From Catenaria anguillulae PL171 (lineage: Eukaryota; Blastocladiomycota; Blastocladiomycetes; Blastocladiales; Catenariaceae), in NCBI GenBank assembly GCA_002102555.1, contig MCFL01000082.1, positions 40,508 through 104,507 of the forward strand: a stretch of 64,000 nt of DNA. The letters are read 5' to 3'. The translations under genes were made by a program, and so were the position numbers. Below the pieces are notes generated by a model. The model did not search any database. It was not told where the DNA came from and saw only the letters and a program-made list of their open reading frames with translations. This document shows positions 30,826 through 42,806 of the stretch, piece after piece. Within the stretch, counting starts at the first letter, position 1. Each line of letters starts with the position of its first letter.

Positions 30826-32086
30826 ATTAGCGTTCCTTCAGCAGTTGAAAGTCACGCGCACTTCGCTGCGAACGCGATGAAACGAAACATGGCAAATGTG
30901 TGCTTCAGGCCTTGGGCCATCAGAATTGAAAAGGCGACCACGACCCACCACCAAAACCAACGCCAACCATGTCCGACTTCTCTCACGACAGTCCTTTATC
31001 AATGCGACGACAACTCCTCTCTGTGCATTACATTCCCAACTCCCAACCAACCGACCGCGCATCGACATGAGATCCCAAACTACTCAAAAGTGTATGTCTC
31101 CATGTCCGCACCTATTCGCCATCGGCGCCATCGTCGCCATCGTCGTCATCCCCAACCCCCCCCCCCCCGATCCATTCCCTCATTTCGTGATTCCTTTAAA
31201 ACGACAATGACCCGCCATCGCCGCCGAACTCAGTCTCATGTGTCGGGGATTTGCACGCTTGCCCTTCGGGGTATGAAAAGACCTCCCTTCGGGGCCGTCC
31301 GTGTACGTCGTTGATTGGGGGCTGAGGGAGGTTTTCCGGTTCTCGCGCCAACTGCGTCTGCACCTGCCACCGGTGGCGACTGGTTTCGGCCATGCTTGCT
31401 GCCGGGTGCTCGTGCGGACAGTACCCACGGGCAACACCGCCTTCTCCATCTCCAATGGTGATTGCGGCGAGGGGTGGGCGATTCGACACTCAAGTTTACC
31501 TTCACCCCGTTGTTGTCCGCACCAACCAACCTACCAATCAACTAGATTTTTCAAGGGTACCAGAGGCTGCCGCGAGGATAGTCTCTGGTCGCTGGTGATT
31601 TGAACCGTGGCAAGGCTGGGTCATTCCGTTGTGGGTCATTCATCATCATCATCATCATCACCACAATTCCATTTCATTCCATTTTGATTCCTTTTTGTCT
31701 CTTTTCCTTCCGCTCTTGTTCTTGGATTACTTGTATACTAACCATGATTGTCAACCTTGACATCCATTCCGCTTGTGTCTTGTGTAGTACTCACGTCGTG
31801 CGTCGAGTTGGATCAAGCTGGCGGCAGCAGCGAGCTCAATCAGGATGTTTGAACGAGCAGCAAGGTTTCAGAGCGGGTCCAGGGCAAATCGGCAACATCC
31901 ACATATGCTCAAATCGACCGTGTTTGTCAAGCTGTCCTGGTACGTACGCAACCTGAAGATTGATGTGTGCTGTCGAATGAGTGTTCTGTTTTTCAATGAT
32001 GTGTGTTGTGGTTGTCTTCAGCGTCCACATGGTTCATCATGAATCGTACAATGCAACTTGCTATTTTTTGTTGCTTTCTTCTCTTT
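30826..32086. other. Gene-poor region with a (CAT)7 microsatellite
   Basis: No solid gene. A C run lies near 31148-31158 and (CAT)7 at 31641-31661. A possible small spliced + strand unit starts at ATG 31844 (MFERAARFQSGSRANRQHPH), with a typical intron (GTACGTACG...TCTTCAG) from about 31939 to 32019, but nothing supports its identity. Confidence 0.35.
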
Positions 32087-33280
32087 CTACATTCTGGTGG
32101 GTCCCAGTGGCAGCTCATGCGACCAAGTGCATGTACACACCGTGACAATCAAAAGGAAAGTAAAGAGTACAGGAATGAGCTCAACAAGGCAGATTGGGAC
32201 CAAACGTTCAAAGCGATACGATGCAAGAGAATAAATGTACAACCAACTGAAAACATACATACACCGCTTTCGACTCTGCTTGCTCGGCTCAACACTACGC
32301 TTGATGATCGCATTTACCTTGGCCCTTGTGCTCGGCTCGATATCGTAGAGGCTGAGCAACGATTCCATTGTGCGATGGTCAACAACAGGCTCGTCCACAG
32401 TTACGAGAACGCCGAAGAGCACAAAGGAAGTAAACACGCGGTGCCCCTCGACGCTGAAATGGCCCATAGTGTCGAAGAGGACTGGGCAGTGGAGCAAGCC
32501 GTTGTACTCAATGGCCCTGTAGGCGGCTAAGAGCCTGTAAATGTGCTCCCCGAGCGCGACCCACTTGCCATTGCCTTTGCCGTTGAAGTTCGAGGACTAC
32601 AAGATGAACGTAAACCACCACAAGCCTTGCAGCCGAGTCGACTGCAAAGAACAAGTGGTAAATTTACTTGAGTTGGTGGTTCTTGTCAGGGCAAGAGCAG
32701 GCGGAGTCCAAACCAATGCAACGTAAATACGAGATGGAGATCTGGAGTTACATCGGTAAGGCGATGCAAGACACTCGGCGACCCATACGATCTTGGCCAC
32801 AGCACACACAGGCAATCAGCTTCGGCTCCACGTCAATTACTTTTTAGAGCAAGTCCGCAGTCTGTCCAATCTTGAAAACACACGTCCAGTTGGGCCATCA
32901 AACACAGAATGACACTCAACTGACAACTGCTCCAATTCGTTGAAAGCAAGTTGGCAAAACACGCAGCTGCCGACCCGTTGGATCTTGGCAATCATCATGA
33001 GCTCCTTGGTGACATGGCAGGAACACATGACCCGCTTGCCCGCTGCGTCGCCCTTGGGACTGCGCTTGCCAAACCTTGTGGCAATAACGTAATCGACCGG
33101 CCACGCTTGGTCCCGGTCGCGCATGACGTGAAATGATAGAATGCGGCTCAAGTCCTTTTCGGCGGCGACAACGTACATTCACAAGACATTCTGCACCAGT
33201 TGAATCTCGGTTGAATCTTGTAAGTCATTGGGCAAGGCAAAGTGCGCGGACTTTGTCATGGTAGTCGATTTGCGATGCAT
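32087..33280 (-). pseudogene. Unrecognised hypothetical protein, apparently broken
   Basis: Coding-like pieces on the minus strand. A short frame from about 33276 encodes MTKSAHFALPNDLQDSTEIQ and meets a TGA at 33181. Directly after it the same frame reads MYVVAAEKDLSRILSFHVMR, AWPVDYVIATRFGKRSPKGD and KELMMIAKIQRVGSCVFCQL. Further on, at 32585-32290, a long open stretch encodes GKGNGKWVALGEHIYRLLAA, YNGLLHCPVLFDTMGHFSVE and MESLLSLYDIEPSTRAKVNA. No family was recognised. KWVALGEHIYRLLAAYRAIE followed by YNGL is weakly similar to a stretch in the neighbouring unit at 33652-34170, so the two may be old duplicates. Confidence 0.4.
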
Positions 33281-33651
33281 GAGCTGCAGTCAGGCGAGCA
33301 GAAAAATAGTTGCAACCAAGATGTCGCCAATGCGAGTGTAACTGTCTGTTGTTGTGACATCGGATTATGGAACGTGGCGTTGGTGAGTCCGAGAAAAGTA
33401 AACAAGAAGGGATATCTGTAGTGTCGGCATGGGTAAAGTGTGGGTCCATCGTGGGTGCGGATATTGGCAGTATTGGCTTGGCGGGTGAACGAGCGAGGAG
33501 GGCAGAGCATCGTTGGGCGAGCCGAGTCGAGTCGAGTCTGGTCAAGCGAAGTGGACGTGGAGATGGAGGTTTGGTGCGGACAAGCCCTGACAAGCCCAAC
33601 ATGCAGGTGCGTGTGTGTAGGCGAGAGCGGTCCATCGGTCAGTGGTTGGTT

Positions 33652-34170
33652 TCAGACAGATGTGGGAATGCGGATCGCATAAAGCGACCACAGGAATAGG
33701 CCATTGTACTGGAGAGTCTGGCGCTTGCCGAAGGCCTTGACAGCTGTAAGAAAATGACGTGACAAGGCGTCCCACTTGCGCTTTCGCTTTCCTTTCGTCC
33801 CAAACCTGTTGAGCCACTTTGCGATGACAGCGCCGACAGGCTCCGTGTCATCGCTCAAAACTTTGGTGTCTCCCTCCTTGATGATATTGGACGCCTTGAT
33901 GTGGCTCGAGCTCTTTGCCGCCATCAAGACGTTGACAAAGGAGTCGTCTCCCATGCTTTGATCTTGAAACGCGTGCGGAATGGGAAAACAACTGTGCTTG
34001 AGGAAGTGCTGGCCTGAGTGCTGGCGGTGCGCGTGGCTGCGGATGGCGAGCAGGATCAGGGCGGCGATAAAGGTTGTCGCCTGTTCTGACTTGTCTTCCT
34101 AGGACGAGATGGAGAAACCAAAGGTGAATTCATAGATTGTAGAGTCAGATACCACCTCGTGGCCTGCCAT
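33652..34170 (-). pseudogene. Unrecognised hypothetical protein with an in-frame stop
   Basis: One frame on the minus strand starts MAGHEVVSDSTIYEFTFGFS, meets a TAG at about 34103 that may be part of an intron acceptor (TCCTAG), and continues EDKSEQATTFIAALILLAIR, LKHSCFPIPHAFQDQSMGDD, AAKSSSHIKASNIIKEGDTK, VGAVIAKWLNRFGTKGKRKR and KWDALSRHFLTAVKAFGKRQ to a stop at 33652. Composition is good, with one hydrophobic helix near the start. The family is unknown. An upstream minus-strand ATG near 34320 (MAAVKLQQMLCSAM, followed by GTAACTGT) could be a first exon, making this gene divergent to SEC24. Confidence 0.42.
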
Positions 34171-34586
34171 GAGCGGTCGAGTCGTGGCATGTCGCGGCCA
34201 GTCAGCCTGAACGCAGAACGTGTGGAACCTTGAGCCGAGGGGAAACCCTCGAGCGCCGTGGCATTTGACGTGGTACAGTTACATTGCAGAGCAAAGCATT
34301 TGTTGGAGCTTGACAGCAGCCATGGCTGATCGCTGGGCGCGATGAGCTTCTTTGCAGGCGGCGGTCGACGTGTCGTGTCGAATGGGCCATTGAGTCACGT
34401 GCACAAATCAAAGGCACCTGCGATCCGTCATCACTCATCACGACGCCACGACCACGACCAACGACAGACAGCAGGAAACAATATCACGACGCCAACGCTG
34501 CCGCCTTGATCTCGGCCCATGATTTCTTCAGCTCAAAGTGCCGCCGTATCTGATCGTCAGCAGTTCCATTGGCAAAGCAAATCGCA
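34171..34586. promoter_or_regulatory. Region upstream of SEC24
   Basis: About 400 nt ahead of the SEC24 start. It probably holds the SEC24 promoter and may hold that of a divergent minus-strand gene. No motif was identified. Confidence 0.4.
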
Positions 34587-37500
34587 ATGCATAACGGCTT
34601 CATCCCGGGCGTGCCCTCCATGCCGCCCGCGGGCGTCACGTCCCACATTCAACACCAGCAGCACCAGGCCCAGATGCACCTGCCCACCGCCTCTGCCCCT
34701 GGCGGCAACCAGGCACAGCAGCCACAGCAGCCACCCCGGTACCCGCAGCCCTCGTCCGGATCCGGATCGCCTCAATCCTTGGGTTCGTTCTTCACAGTCA
34801 AGTCCATCGCAGCAAACTGATCTCATCTCATATCTCATGCCTTCGCATACCAAACACATACAGGAGGATACCAGCAGCCGCAACAGGGCTACTCTGTCCC
34901 GCCACCGCCCGCCGCCGGTATGGGTTACCAGCAGCCAATGCAGCCCCAGGGCTACCAAGGCTACCAGCAACCGCCCCCACCTGGCGGCCAACAACAACCC
35001 CAAGGCCCGCCGCCGCAGGGTTACCCGGGTTACCCGCAACAACAGTCCTCGCCACCAACGCAGACCCAACCGCCCACCTACCCTGTTGGCAATCCGGCTG
35101 TCGCTGCCGTTGCACGTGGCTACACGTCATCGCCCGCGCCACCTCCTGGCGGTCCTCCCATCCCAACCGGCACCCCCATCGGCGCACGCGTCCCGCTGCC
35201 CGGATCGCCTGCTCCGCCCACGGGCACAAACTCTCCCGCTCCGCCCAATGGCACATCTGCGTCACCCGCGCCTGGCCAGCAACCCGCCGCGCGCCGTCGC
35301 TTGTATCCAGAGCAAGCCGCGCAGGCGTACACGCAGCCGTTGGCGCCACCTGCCCAGGATGGTGGGTACACACCGGCAGCGGTTCCTTCGTATGGAGCAC
35401 CTCAACAGCAACAAGCACAGCAGCAGCAGCAGCAGTATCAACAACAACAACAGCAGCAGCCGCAACAACAAAATCTTCAAGTTCCGCAGGGCACCCCGTC
35501 TTTCAGCGCACAACCCTCGCAAACCAGCATGGCCTCGTTTGACAACCAGCTGCCGCAACCCAACACGCCCATGCCGCTGTACCCAAAAGCAACTTACGGC
35601 TCGACCATGTCAATGGTTGGCTCTGTCGAGGGCATTGCGCAATCGTTTTCGCATTTGGGCATGAACCAGCCCATCATGCAACCGACCACGTCGCAAGCCA
35701 TTTCGCTCGTCGGCATGCCGCCCTGCCCGCACGAGGTGCACAACCCGCCGCCGCCGATCCGCCTGTCGCCGCAAGCCGCGTGCACAATGTCGCCCTACTC
35801 CAACTGCTCGCCCACGTTCCAAAGGTGCACCATGAATGTGATTCCGCAAACGGCCGCGCTCCTCGCCAAATCGCGCGTGCCCCTGGCACTTTACCTGGCG
35901 CCGTACCGTGACCCGGAACCGGGCGAGCCCGAGATCCCAGTTATCAACACGTCCACGATTGTGCGCTGCCGGCGTTGCCGCACCTACATCAACCCATACG
36001 TGCAGTTCCTTGACCGTGGACAGCGCTGGAAATGCAACATGTGCTACTTCCCGAACGACGTGCCCGATGCATTTGACTTTGATGCCGCGTCGCAAAGCTA
36101 CATTGACCGATGGCAACGGCCCGAGCTCAACCACGCCGTGGTCGAGTTCATTGCCCCGACAGAGTACATGTTGCGCCCGCCCCAGCCGCCCGTGTTCCTG
36201 TTTGTGATTGACGTGAGCTACGCGGCCGTGCAAACGGGTATGGTGCACACGGTGGTGCAAGTGATCAAGGACTCGCTCGACACGTTGCCCAATGCAGACA
36301 AGCGCACACGTGTCGGCTTGATTACTGTGGATTCCAGCTTGCACTTTTACGCGCTGTCGGCAACCAACCCGGAGCCACAAATGCTTGTCGTGTCGGATCT
36401 CGAGGAGGTGTTTTTGCCGTTGCCCGACGACTTGCTCGTCAATTTGTCCGAGTGCAAGGAAGCACTCGTCACGCTGCTGGACCGGCTCCCCGGGTTGCAC
36501 CAGTCGACCCAAGATCCGAGCAACGCGTTGGGTGCCGCCCTGGACGCTGCCCAGCAACTCGTGTCGCCCTACGGCGGCAAAATCGTCGTGTGCCAATCGA
36601 CCATTCCCAATGTGCAAAAGGGCGCGCTCAAGCCGCGTGACGAAAAGCCCGGCAAGCTCGACTCGGCCGTGCTGCAGTCTGCCAACCCATTCTACAAGAC
36701 GTATGCAGTCGACTGCTCGCGCGCGCACGTGTCGGTCGACATGTTTTTGTTCCCTCAGGGCAACGTGGACGTGGCCACGCTGGCGGCGGCGCCGCGCTTC
36801 ACAGGTGGTAACGTGTACATGTACCCAGGGTTTCACGCGAGCCGCGCGCCTGATGTCGACAAGGTGCGCAACGAGCTGGCGCATGTGCTGTCGCGGCCGC
36901 TTGCCCTCGAGACCGTGTTGCGCGTGCGTGCCAGCAAAGGTCTACGCATGTCGGCGTACCACGGCAACTTTTTCGTACGGTCGACCGATTTGTTGGCGCT
37001 ACCCAATGTCAACCCAGACAACACGTATGCGGTCGAGGTGGCCATTGACGAAAACATTCAGTCGTCGGTGGCGTGCTTTCAAACGGCGTTGCTGCACACG
37101 ACCGCGTTTGGCGAGCGCCGCATTCGCGTGATCACCATGGCGTTGCCCGTGACGAGCGAGCTGCGTGACGTGATGCATTCCGTGGATACGGGCGCAGTCA
37201 TAAATGTGTTGGCACGCAAGGCCATTGAGCGTGTGTTGGAGGCCAAGTTTGAGGACGCGCGAGATGCCATTATTAACAAGATTGTCGATGTATTGGGCAC
37301 GTACAAGACGACGCTCGGCGCAAACGCGCATGCAGCCGCGGCGCAGTTGATGGCGCCTGAAAACCTCAAGCTGTTGCCGTTGCTTGCCCTTGGGCTGAGC
37401 AAGCATCCGGCGCTCAGGTGCCACGCGGGCATTCCTGCGGATCTACGCGCCTACTACATGGAGTATTTGCGCGTGGCCAGTGTCGAGGGCACACTCTTGG

Positions 37501-37997
37501 GTGCGCACCCGACCTTCTACCCGTTGCACCGCATCCTCACTGAGGCGCCCGATGTCGGGACCGTGGTCGATGGCGCCGTGCTCATGCCGCCGTACCCGCT
37601 GCCCATCACGTCGGAACGCCTCGAGCGCAACGGCATGTACCTCATGTACGACGGCGTCGGCATGTACCTGTGGGTGAGCCGCGCGTGCGACCCGGCCTTG
37701 ATTCAGTGTGTGCTTGGCGCTAGCTCGTACGAGGCGTTGCAGGCCGGAGCGCTCGTGTTGCCGTCCACGGGACATGTGTACAATGAGCGTGTGGCCAACA
37801 TTGTCGGCAAGTTGAGGCAGAGGGCCACCAAGATTTCCAGTTTGTATCCGACCTTGTTTTTGGTCAAGGAAGATGGCGACCCTGGCTTGCGCATGTGGAG
37901 TTTGGGCTTGTTGGTCGAGGATAGGCACGAGTATGGCATGAGTTACCCTCAGCTGTTAACTACGTTGAGGGAAAAGGTATCGGCTTTCTCTGGGTAA
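34587..37997 (+). CDS. SEC24: SEC24, COPII coat cargo adaptor
   Basis: Cargo-binding subunit of the COPII coat at ER exit sites; it pairs with Sec23. Exon 1 (34587-34782) starts MHNGFIPGVPSMPPAGVTSH. The intron is 34783-34863 (phase 1), and exon 2 runs to the stop, giving about 1109 residues. The first ~350 residues are Pro/Gln/Gly-rich disorder with CAG/CAA runs. The zinc finger follows, with VRCRRCRTYINPYVQFLDRG and RWKCNMCYFPNDVP (four Cys) near residue 430. The trunk has PPVFLFVIDVSYAAVQTGMV and VGLITVDSSLHFYAL. The beta-sandwich and helical domains come next, then the gelsolin-like domain with LPITSERLERNGMYLMYDGV near residue 990. All five Sec24 domains are present and intact. The ATG at 34587 fits the Met-His-Asn start seen in fungal Sec24. 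It is convergent to the TBC gene. Confidence 0.97.
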
Positions 37998-38404
37998 TGT
38001 GTGTGTGTGGGTGCTCGCCGCATTTGTGATTTTGTGTTTTGCCTCATTTTGTTTCTTGTCCTCTCATTCGTTCTCTCATTCATATCGGTGCACTGCACCT
38101 CAGTGGTGCTTAGCGTTGGTTGATGAGTTTCCGTTCTTTCATTTCTTTGTGCTTCCTCTTGTTTTTGCCGTACCCACCGCCGCCGCAATCTTTGCAATTC
38201 TTTCATGTTATTTCCACGTTTTTTTTTTTTTTTACATACGCTCGCTAAGGTATTGTGCATTCCAAGGTTCATGAACGGTTGCTGCAGAACAAAAAGACCA
38301 AAGTGAGGTGGGTGGGTAACGGGATTTGGGTACAGCCAGCCAAACAACAACACAAAAAGTAGGCGGGAAAGTGCATGGTGCAGACAGAGATGTGAATCAT
38401 AAGT
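37998..38404. terminator. Convergent 3' region of SEC24 and the TBC gene
   Basis: 407 nt between converging stop codons, T-rich, with a T15 run at about 38220-38234. It should contain both polyadenylation regions. Confidence 0.45.
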
Positions 38405-40786
38405 CTAACAGAGAGAAGTCGCGTTGGAAGCTGCGGCCTCATTTGCTGCCACCGCTGTTGTCGGAGCTGTTGTCGGAGCTGTTGTCGGAGCTGTTGTCTT
38501 GACAATCCGGGCAACAGGTTCAGGCGACGTGGACCGCAGGTTCTTGAGTTTGCCCCAAACCATCCCGCCCATGGCGCTGAAACTCGCAGACTGTCTGTGC
38601 ATAAGCCGTCTCGCGGCGGTCGTTCCGCTCGAGTCCTCTGCTTGCTGTTGCTGTTGCTGGTGCTGCTCGCTACCCGTTGGTGCAGCCGCAGCCGACCCCG
38701 CAACTGGCCCGCCAGTGTCGCCGCCGCCACCACCGCCAATGCTCCACGACCATACGCCCAAGCTGCGTGACCGGCCATGTCCGAGCGACTCAACGGATGG
38801 CTTTCTATCCAACCCTGCACGTTTCATGGCCGCGGCCACCCATGCATTCACGGCCCCGCCTGGTCCTGCACCTTCCTCCTCGCTCGCCTCGTCATTTGCC
38901 TTGGGCGACTCGGGATCGCCAATCAGCACCAAATGATACGTCTCTCGGAGCAAGTAATCCAGCTCGGCCGCCGGTGGTTGCTGCAAGAGAAGCAATCCCT
39001 CGTCAAATGCCAGCTTGACGAGCGGCTGCCGCTGATGCAACACCATGGCTGCCATGAAATCGGGCAAAAACTGTCCGTGACGAGTCGGGTGCACGGAATC
39101 GTCCTCGGTTGCCGATGAAAACGTGGTCCACGCACCGGCGTCAATGAGGAGCGAGGCAGTCACAGGGTCACTATTTGTGCGTTGGATGGACTGTGGCGGT
39201 GTCGGCATGGACAAAGTCGTGGGCGAGGTTGGGTTGATGGCGCGTCGAAGGTTGGCCGCTTCGTTGCGCCCACGGTTACGTGCCGCGACGCGGTCGGCAA
39301 ACACGCTGTCCCAGAGGCGCAAAAGGTCGGGGATGTGGAATTCTTGCGCGCACAGGCACGTGAACCAGCGGAATGAAAAGAAGGCGGGCTCGAGGCCTTT
39401 GGAGGACTGTAAAAGGAGGGTGTCACTTTGAGATCATGTGTGCCGTGCCGCCAGATGGGAAGATGAATGAACGCAAGTACCAGGCTGCGCGAGAGTTCTG
39501 GGTCGAGGTGGTTGAGCCGAGTTGCGAGCATGTTCATGGCCGAGTTGATGCCTGTTGCATCGCCGTCCATCGAGTCGATAAAGAAATCCTGTGTACCGAA
39601 ACCTCGCTCGCGTTAGATTGGCTTCAAGGGGACGATGGTTACAAACAGGCGAACCCGATAATCGGTCATGATTTCGTGAAAGACAAAGAACGAGTCTGCT
39701 TCGGCGTTGGCTGCGTAACACGGCGACAAAACGTGGTTAGAGCGCACGTGTGCTGCTCAACAAGCAACCCCTGAGGAAACGGCATACCTTTGCCGTCGAA
39801 GTCATCATCACTGGCAAAGAGGTAAAACAATGGGAAGCATACGTGATTCATGCCCTGTATCGAGATGTCAGCGAAACACCCAGTTTGTAAAATCGAAACA
39901 AAGAAAGATCCGCACAACGAACCTGAATGTATCCAATGCCCGGATTCAACTTGGCAAACACATACAGAATCCGCTCGACTGCGAGAAAGTTTTTGTCAAA
40001 CGCCTCGTTGGACTGGAAAAAGACTCGTCGTGGCGGTAATGGGTTGTTTGGGAGCTCAAATACCTGGTCATGAAAGAATGCCCTGATGAAAAGCAGTCGT
40101 TGCCAGGTGTGTGAGTGTAACGAGCTCGATTTCCACGGCCAAAGACTCAAAGCGAGTACATGGAAGGCATGGTGCGCCGGACATCCTTGTCGATGGTATC
40201 GAGCAAATCACGATCGAGCTGGGATGCATGGCCGGTAGACGACGGTGGCGGGTGAGGTGACGTCGCTGAGAGCGGGTCCTATCGAGAACAAGAAAATGAC
40301 ATGAGGACCACGAGTCTCACCCTTCCCATCGCCATACGCACAATGACCTCAGTCGGGCTCGCTTGCTTGGGCGAATTGGCGAGTGACGGCGGTGCGCTTG
40401 ACGGGCCAACTGAACAGAAATCGCGGACAAAGCCTTGGTAGATTTGGCGCTTTGCCGCGAGGATAGTGGGCCACTTGGATGTATCACTCGGCAGGTAGTT
40501 TAGCAGGAGCTAGATGAGAATCGGGTGGTCAGCATTCACCCATCATCAGCCCCTTTGCATCCGCATGCCACGAACCTTCCAGCATCGTTGTCGGATTCCC
40601 TTCGCTTCCGGAATTCCACGAAAGCAAAGCCGCCGAAGGCGCTCGAAATCAACAACGCCCGACTTGGCACTGAGAACATGTTCAAAGAGCGCAACGCTGG
40701 ACAAGAAGAGTAGTGGTGAGGCCCAGGGCGATCTTTGCCTGTCGTGAGCGGAGGAGCGGCCACATACCGCTCACGGTAGGTGGCCA
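38405..40786 (-). CDS. TBC1D13-like Rab GTPase-activating protein
   Basis: Nine exons fit cleanly: 40786-40767, 40696-40576, 40509-40348, 40278-40160, 40082-39923, 39854-39788, 39710-39655, 39588-39481 and 39406-38405, giving 604 residues. The first exon is only 20 nt (MATYRER). The TBC domain runs from RLCFRGIPEAKGIRQRCWK through LLLNYLPSDTSKWPTILAAK. The IxxDxxR motif with the arginine finger is LDTIDKDVRRTMPSM, and the glutamine finger lies in LNPGIGYIQGMNHVCF. EPAFFSFRWFTCLCAQEFHI and LLRLWDSVFAD complete it. The order and spacing match TBC1D13, a Rab35-type GAP of endosomal recycling in animals. A Ser/Pro-rich insertion separates the last TBC helices (FLPDFMAAMVLHQRQPLVKL). A ~180-residue tail ends with a TAPT repeat encoded by a 12-nt tandem repeat at about 38456-38500. 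The fungal Rab target is unknown. Confidence 0.93.
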
Positions 40787-41316
40787 TTTCTTGGAGAGTT
40801 TCGCTGCGTCGTAAGGCTAGTACTGGATCATGCACTGGCGGGCTCGTGGCACACTTTGGAGACTTTTGGTCTGCAGCACCGTCGTCGTTCGGGTTGGATG
40901 TACGCAACGGTTTGGCTCGCGTGTGGCGTCACAACGGATGCTCACGGAAGAGGCAGCAAAGCCGATAGAGCGGTGGGCAGAGGTTGACGTGCACCAGTAA
41001 TCAGTGGAGAGAAGCAATTGCTCAAGCTTTCATGGCAAGTTAAGAGGCAATACAGAGAGACTCCTCTATCATATGTTTATGCTTGCGATTTGAATGTTGT
41101 CGTCTGTCATGAGCCCGGTCGTCGAGAATCAATTTCCGGAACTGGAACCTGGATGCGTGGATTGCCGGCCACCACTCGCGGTTCATTACTGGAGCTGCGT
41201 TGGAGCCAGCAGCAGGGGGTGTTTGCAAGCGGACGCATTTCGTCAAGGATCAATGTAAATATGTACACAATTCACACGCTGCGTGGACCGGCAGGTCCAC
41301 GACACACCGTCGTGCA
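40787..41316. other. Intergenic region, no gene seen
   Basis: Promoter of the TBC gene and 3' flank of the small-protein pair. No convincing coding frame. Confidence 0.45.
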
Positions 41317-41835
41317 TCACTTGATCTTCCTCGCGTCCTCGATCTTGGTTTTCCATTCCATGGCAGTCGAGCCTAGTTACAACCGAGGCCCCCGAGTCTG
41401 TCAGCATGGTTCGCTCACCCGCTTCGACGGCTACCGTAACCAATTCGTACCTTCAGGTACCTCAATCACAAGTCGCACGAACTGTGCATCGGCCGAGTCC
41501 TTGTCCAACGAGATTCCGAGCACTCGCGACTCTGGCGTACCAGTTGCTCCTCCGCCCTCATGTTCACTTGTAGGCTTAACAAAGTAGTAAAAGCTGTTGC
41601 CCTCGGCTCCAAAGACCCGGCCTTTCGACATGACACCGGGAACATGGACGCCAAGGCGTGGCGTCAGTCGGAATGCTTCATGGACCTCGGGCGGCGAGCA
41701 CTCCATGGACGTGATGTCGCCGAGCAAAACGGTGATGTGCCGCTTGAGCGCCATGACAGAGTCGAGGCCGTCAATGTGGATTTCGAGCGTTGCGTCGGCC
41801 GTGTGCTCGTGTTTGAGATAAAAACGCAGAGGCAT
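41317..41835 (-). CDS. Unrecognised 146-residue protein, tandem copy A
   Basis: Two exons, 41835-41451 and 41372-41317, joined at a phase 1 intron (G|GTACGA...ACTAG|GC). The product starts MPLRFYLKHEHTADATLEIH, then IDGLDSVMALKRHITVLLGD, MECSPPEVHEAFRLTPRLGV, SKGRVFGAEGNSFYYFVKPT, SRVLGISLDKDSADAQFVRL and VIEVPEG. The 56-nt last exon gives STAMEWKTKIEDARKIK. It is clearly homologous to the neighbour at 42294-42806 along its whole length, with the same intron position and phase and the same last-exon length. It looks like a small alpha/beta or beta-sandwich cytosolic protein with no signal or membrane segment. No known family was recognised. Confidence 0.8.
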
Positions 41836-42293
41836 GACGGGATTCCTTGGCGGTGTTGGATGTTGGCAGATTGCATGGAGTTGTGATACAAGTTTGCTCA
41901 CCGGGTGTAGGTTGTGAGTCAATCATGAGCGAGCAGCCTGGAGGCAGCGACTTTGATGAGACCCCTACACTGTCTATCCCAGGCACCTTGCTAAGCCGAT
42001 GGCTCAGCCGAGGAAACGTAGACGTGGAAGTGAACGACTGGATCTTTTCGTCTTGTCCGTTCGATGTCCTGTTGTTCAAATAGTATTTATTAACATCACT
42101 CACCCGATGAGTTATTCAGAACCCTCTCTGACTGTTGATGTAAAAAATATCTAATTGATTACCTGATTCCACTTACAGGCATAATAACCAGAATATCTTC
42201 ATTCGATCATGTTTGGAACAATATTAATACTGTTACGGCTCGGAACAGCGGGCCACTGGGGCAGAGGGCAGCTACATGGTTGCCAACATCAAA

Positions 42294-42806
42294 TCAAGCG
42301 ATACGCTTGGCCTCTTCAATCTTGTTCTTCCATTCGCCTGCGTTGGTGCCTGGAAGCAATGAAAAGACTGGTCAGCAAGTTTCTTTTGCGAGCATTAATG
42401 TCATTGAATTCGGCAAATGTATGCAGGTACCTTCAGGCACTTCAATGACAACCCTCGTAAACGGCGCATCATGCGACTCCTTGTTGATGGAAATGCCGAG
42501 CACGCGGGAGGCAGCTTCGGCCACTTCGCCCTCGGCACCGGGCGTCTTGTAAAAGAAGTAGAAGCACTTGCCGTTCATGCCATACCAGGTGCCTTTCGAA
42601 ACCCAGCCGGGCATGTGGCAACCGACGCGCAGACCCGAATGGAACCATTCGCTCGCCTCGGGCGGCGAGCATTGAATGACGGTGATGTCGGCCAGGCGGA
42701 TCTTGATGTTGCGCTTGAGAGCTAGGATCGAGTCGAAGCCGTCAATGGCAATCTCGAGCGTCGCGTCAGGGGTGTTTGCGTTGTGGATGCCGAGGTGGAG
42801 AGGCAT
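42294..42806 (-). CDS. Unrecognised 143-residue protein, tandem copy B
   Basis: Two exons, 42806-42431 and 42349-42294, phase 1 intron (G|GTACCT...TCCAG|GC). The product starts MPLHLGIHNANTPDATLEIA, then IDGFDSILALKRNIKIRLAD, IQCSPPEASEWFHSGLRVGC, SKGTWYGMNGKCFYFFYKTP, SRVLGISINKESHDAPFTRV and VIEVPEG. The last exon gives TNAGEWKNKIEEAKRIA. Residues shared with copy A include DATLEI, IDG-DS, ALKR-I, CSPPE, SKG, SRVLGIS, VIEVPEG and EWK-KIE-A. The pattern of conserved and changed residues indicates two functional genes under selection and not a recent copy. The shared upstream region with the + strand membrane gene is 558 nt. Confidence 0.8.

Noticed and set aside
35610-36884. 424-residue minus-strand frame inside SEC24
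   Set aside because: Antisense shadow of the well-conserved SEC24 zinc finger and trunk.
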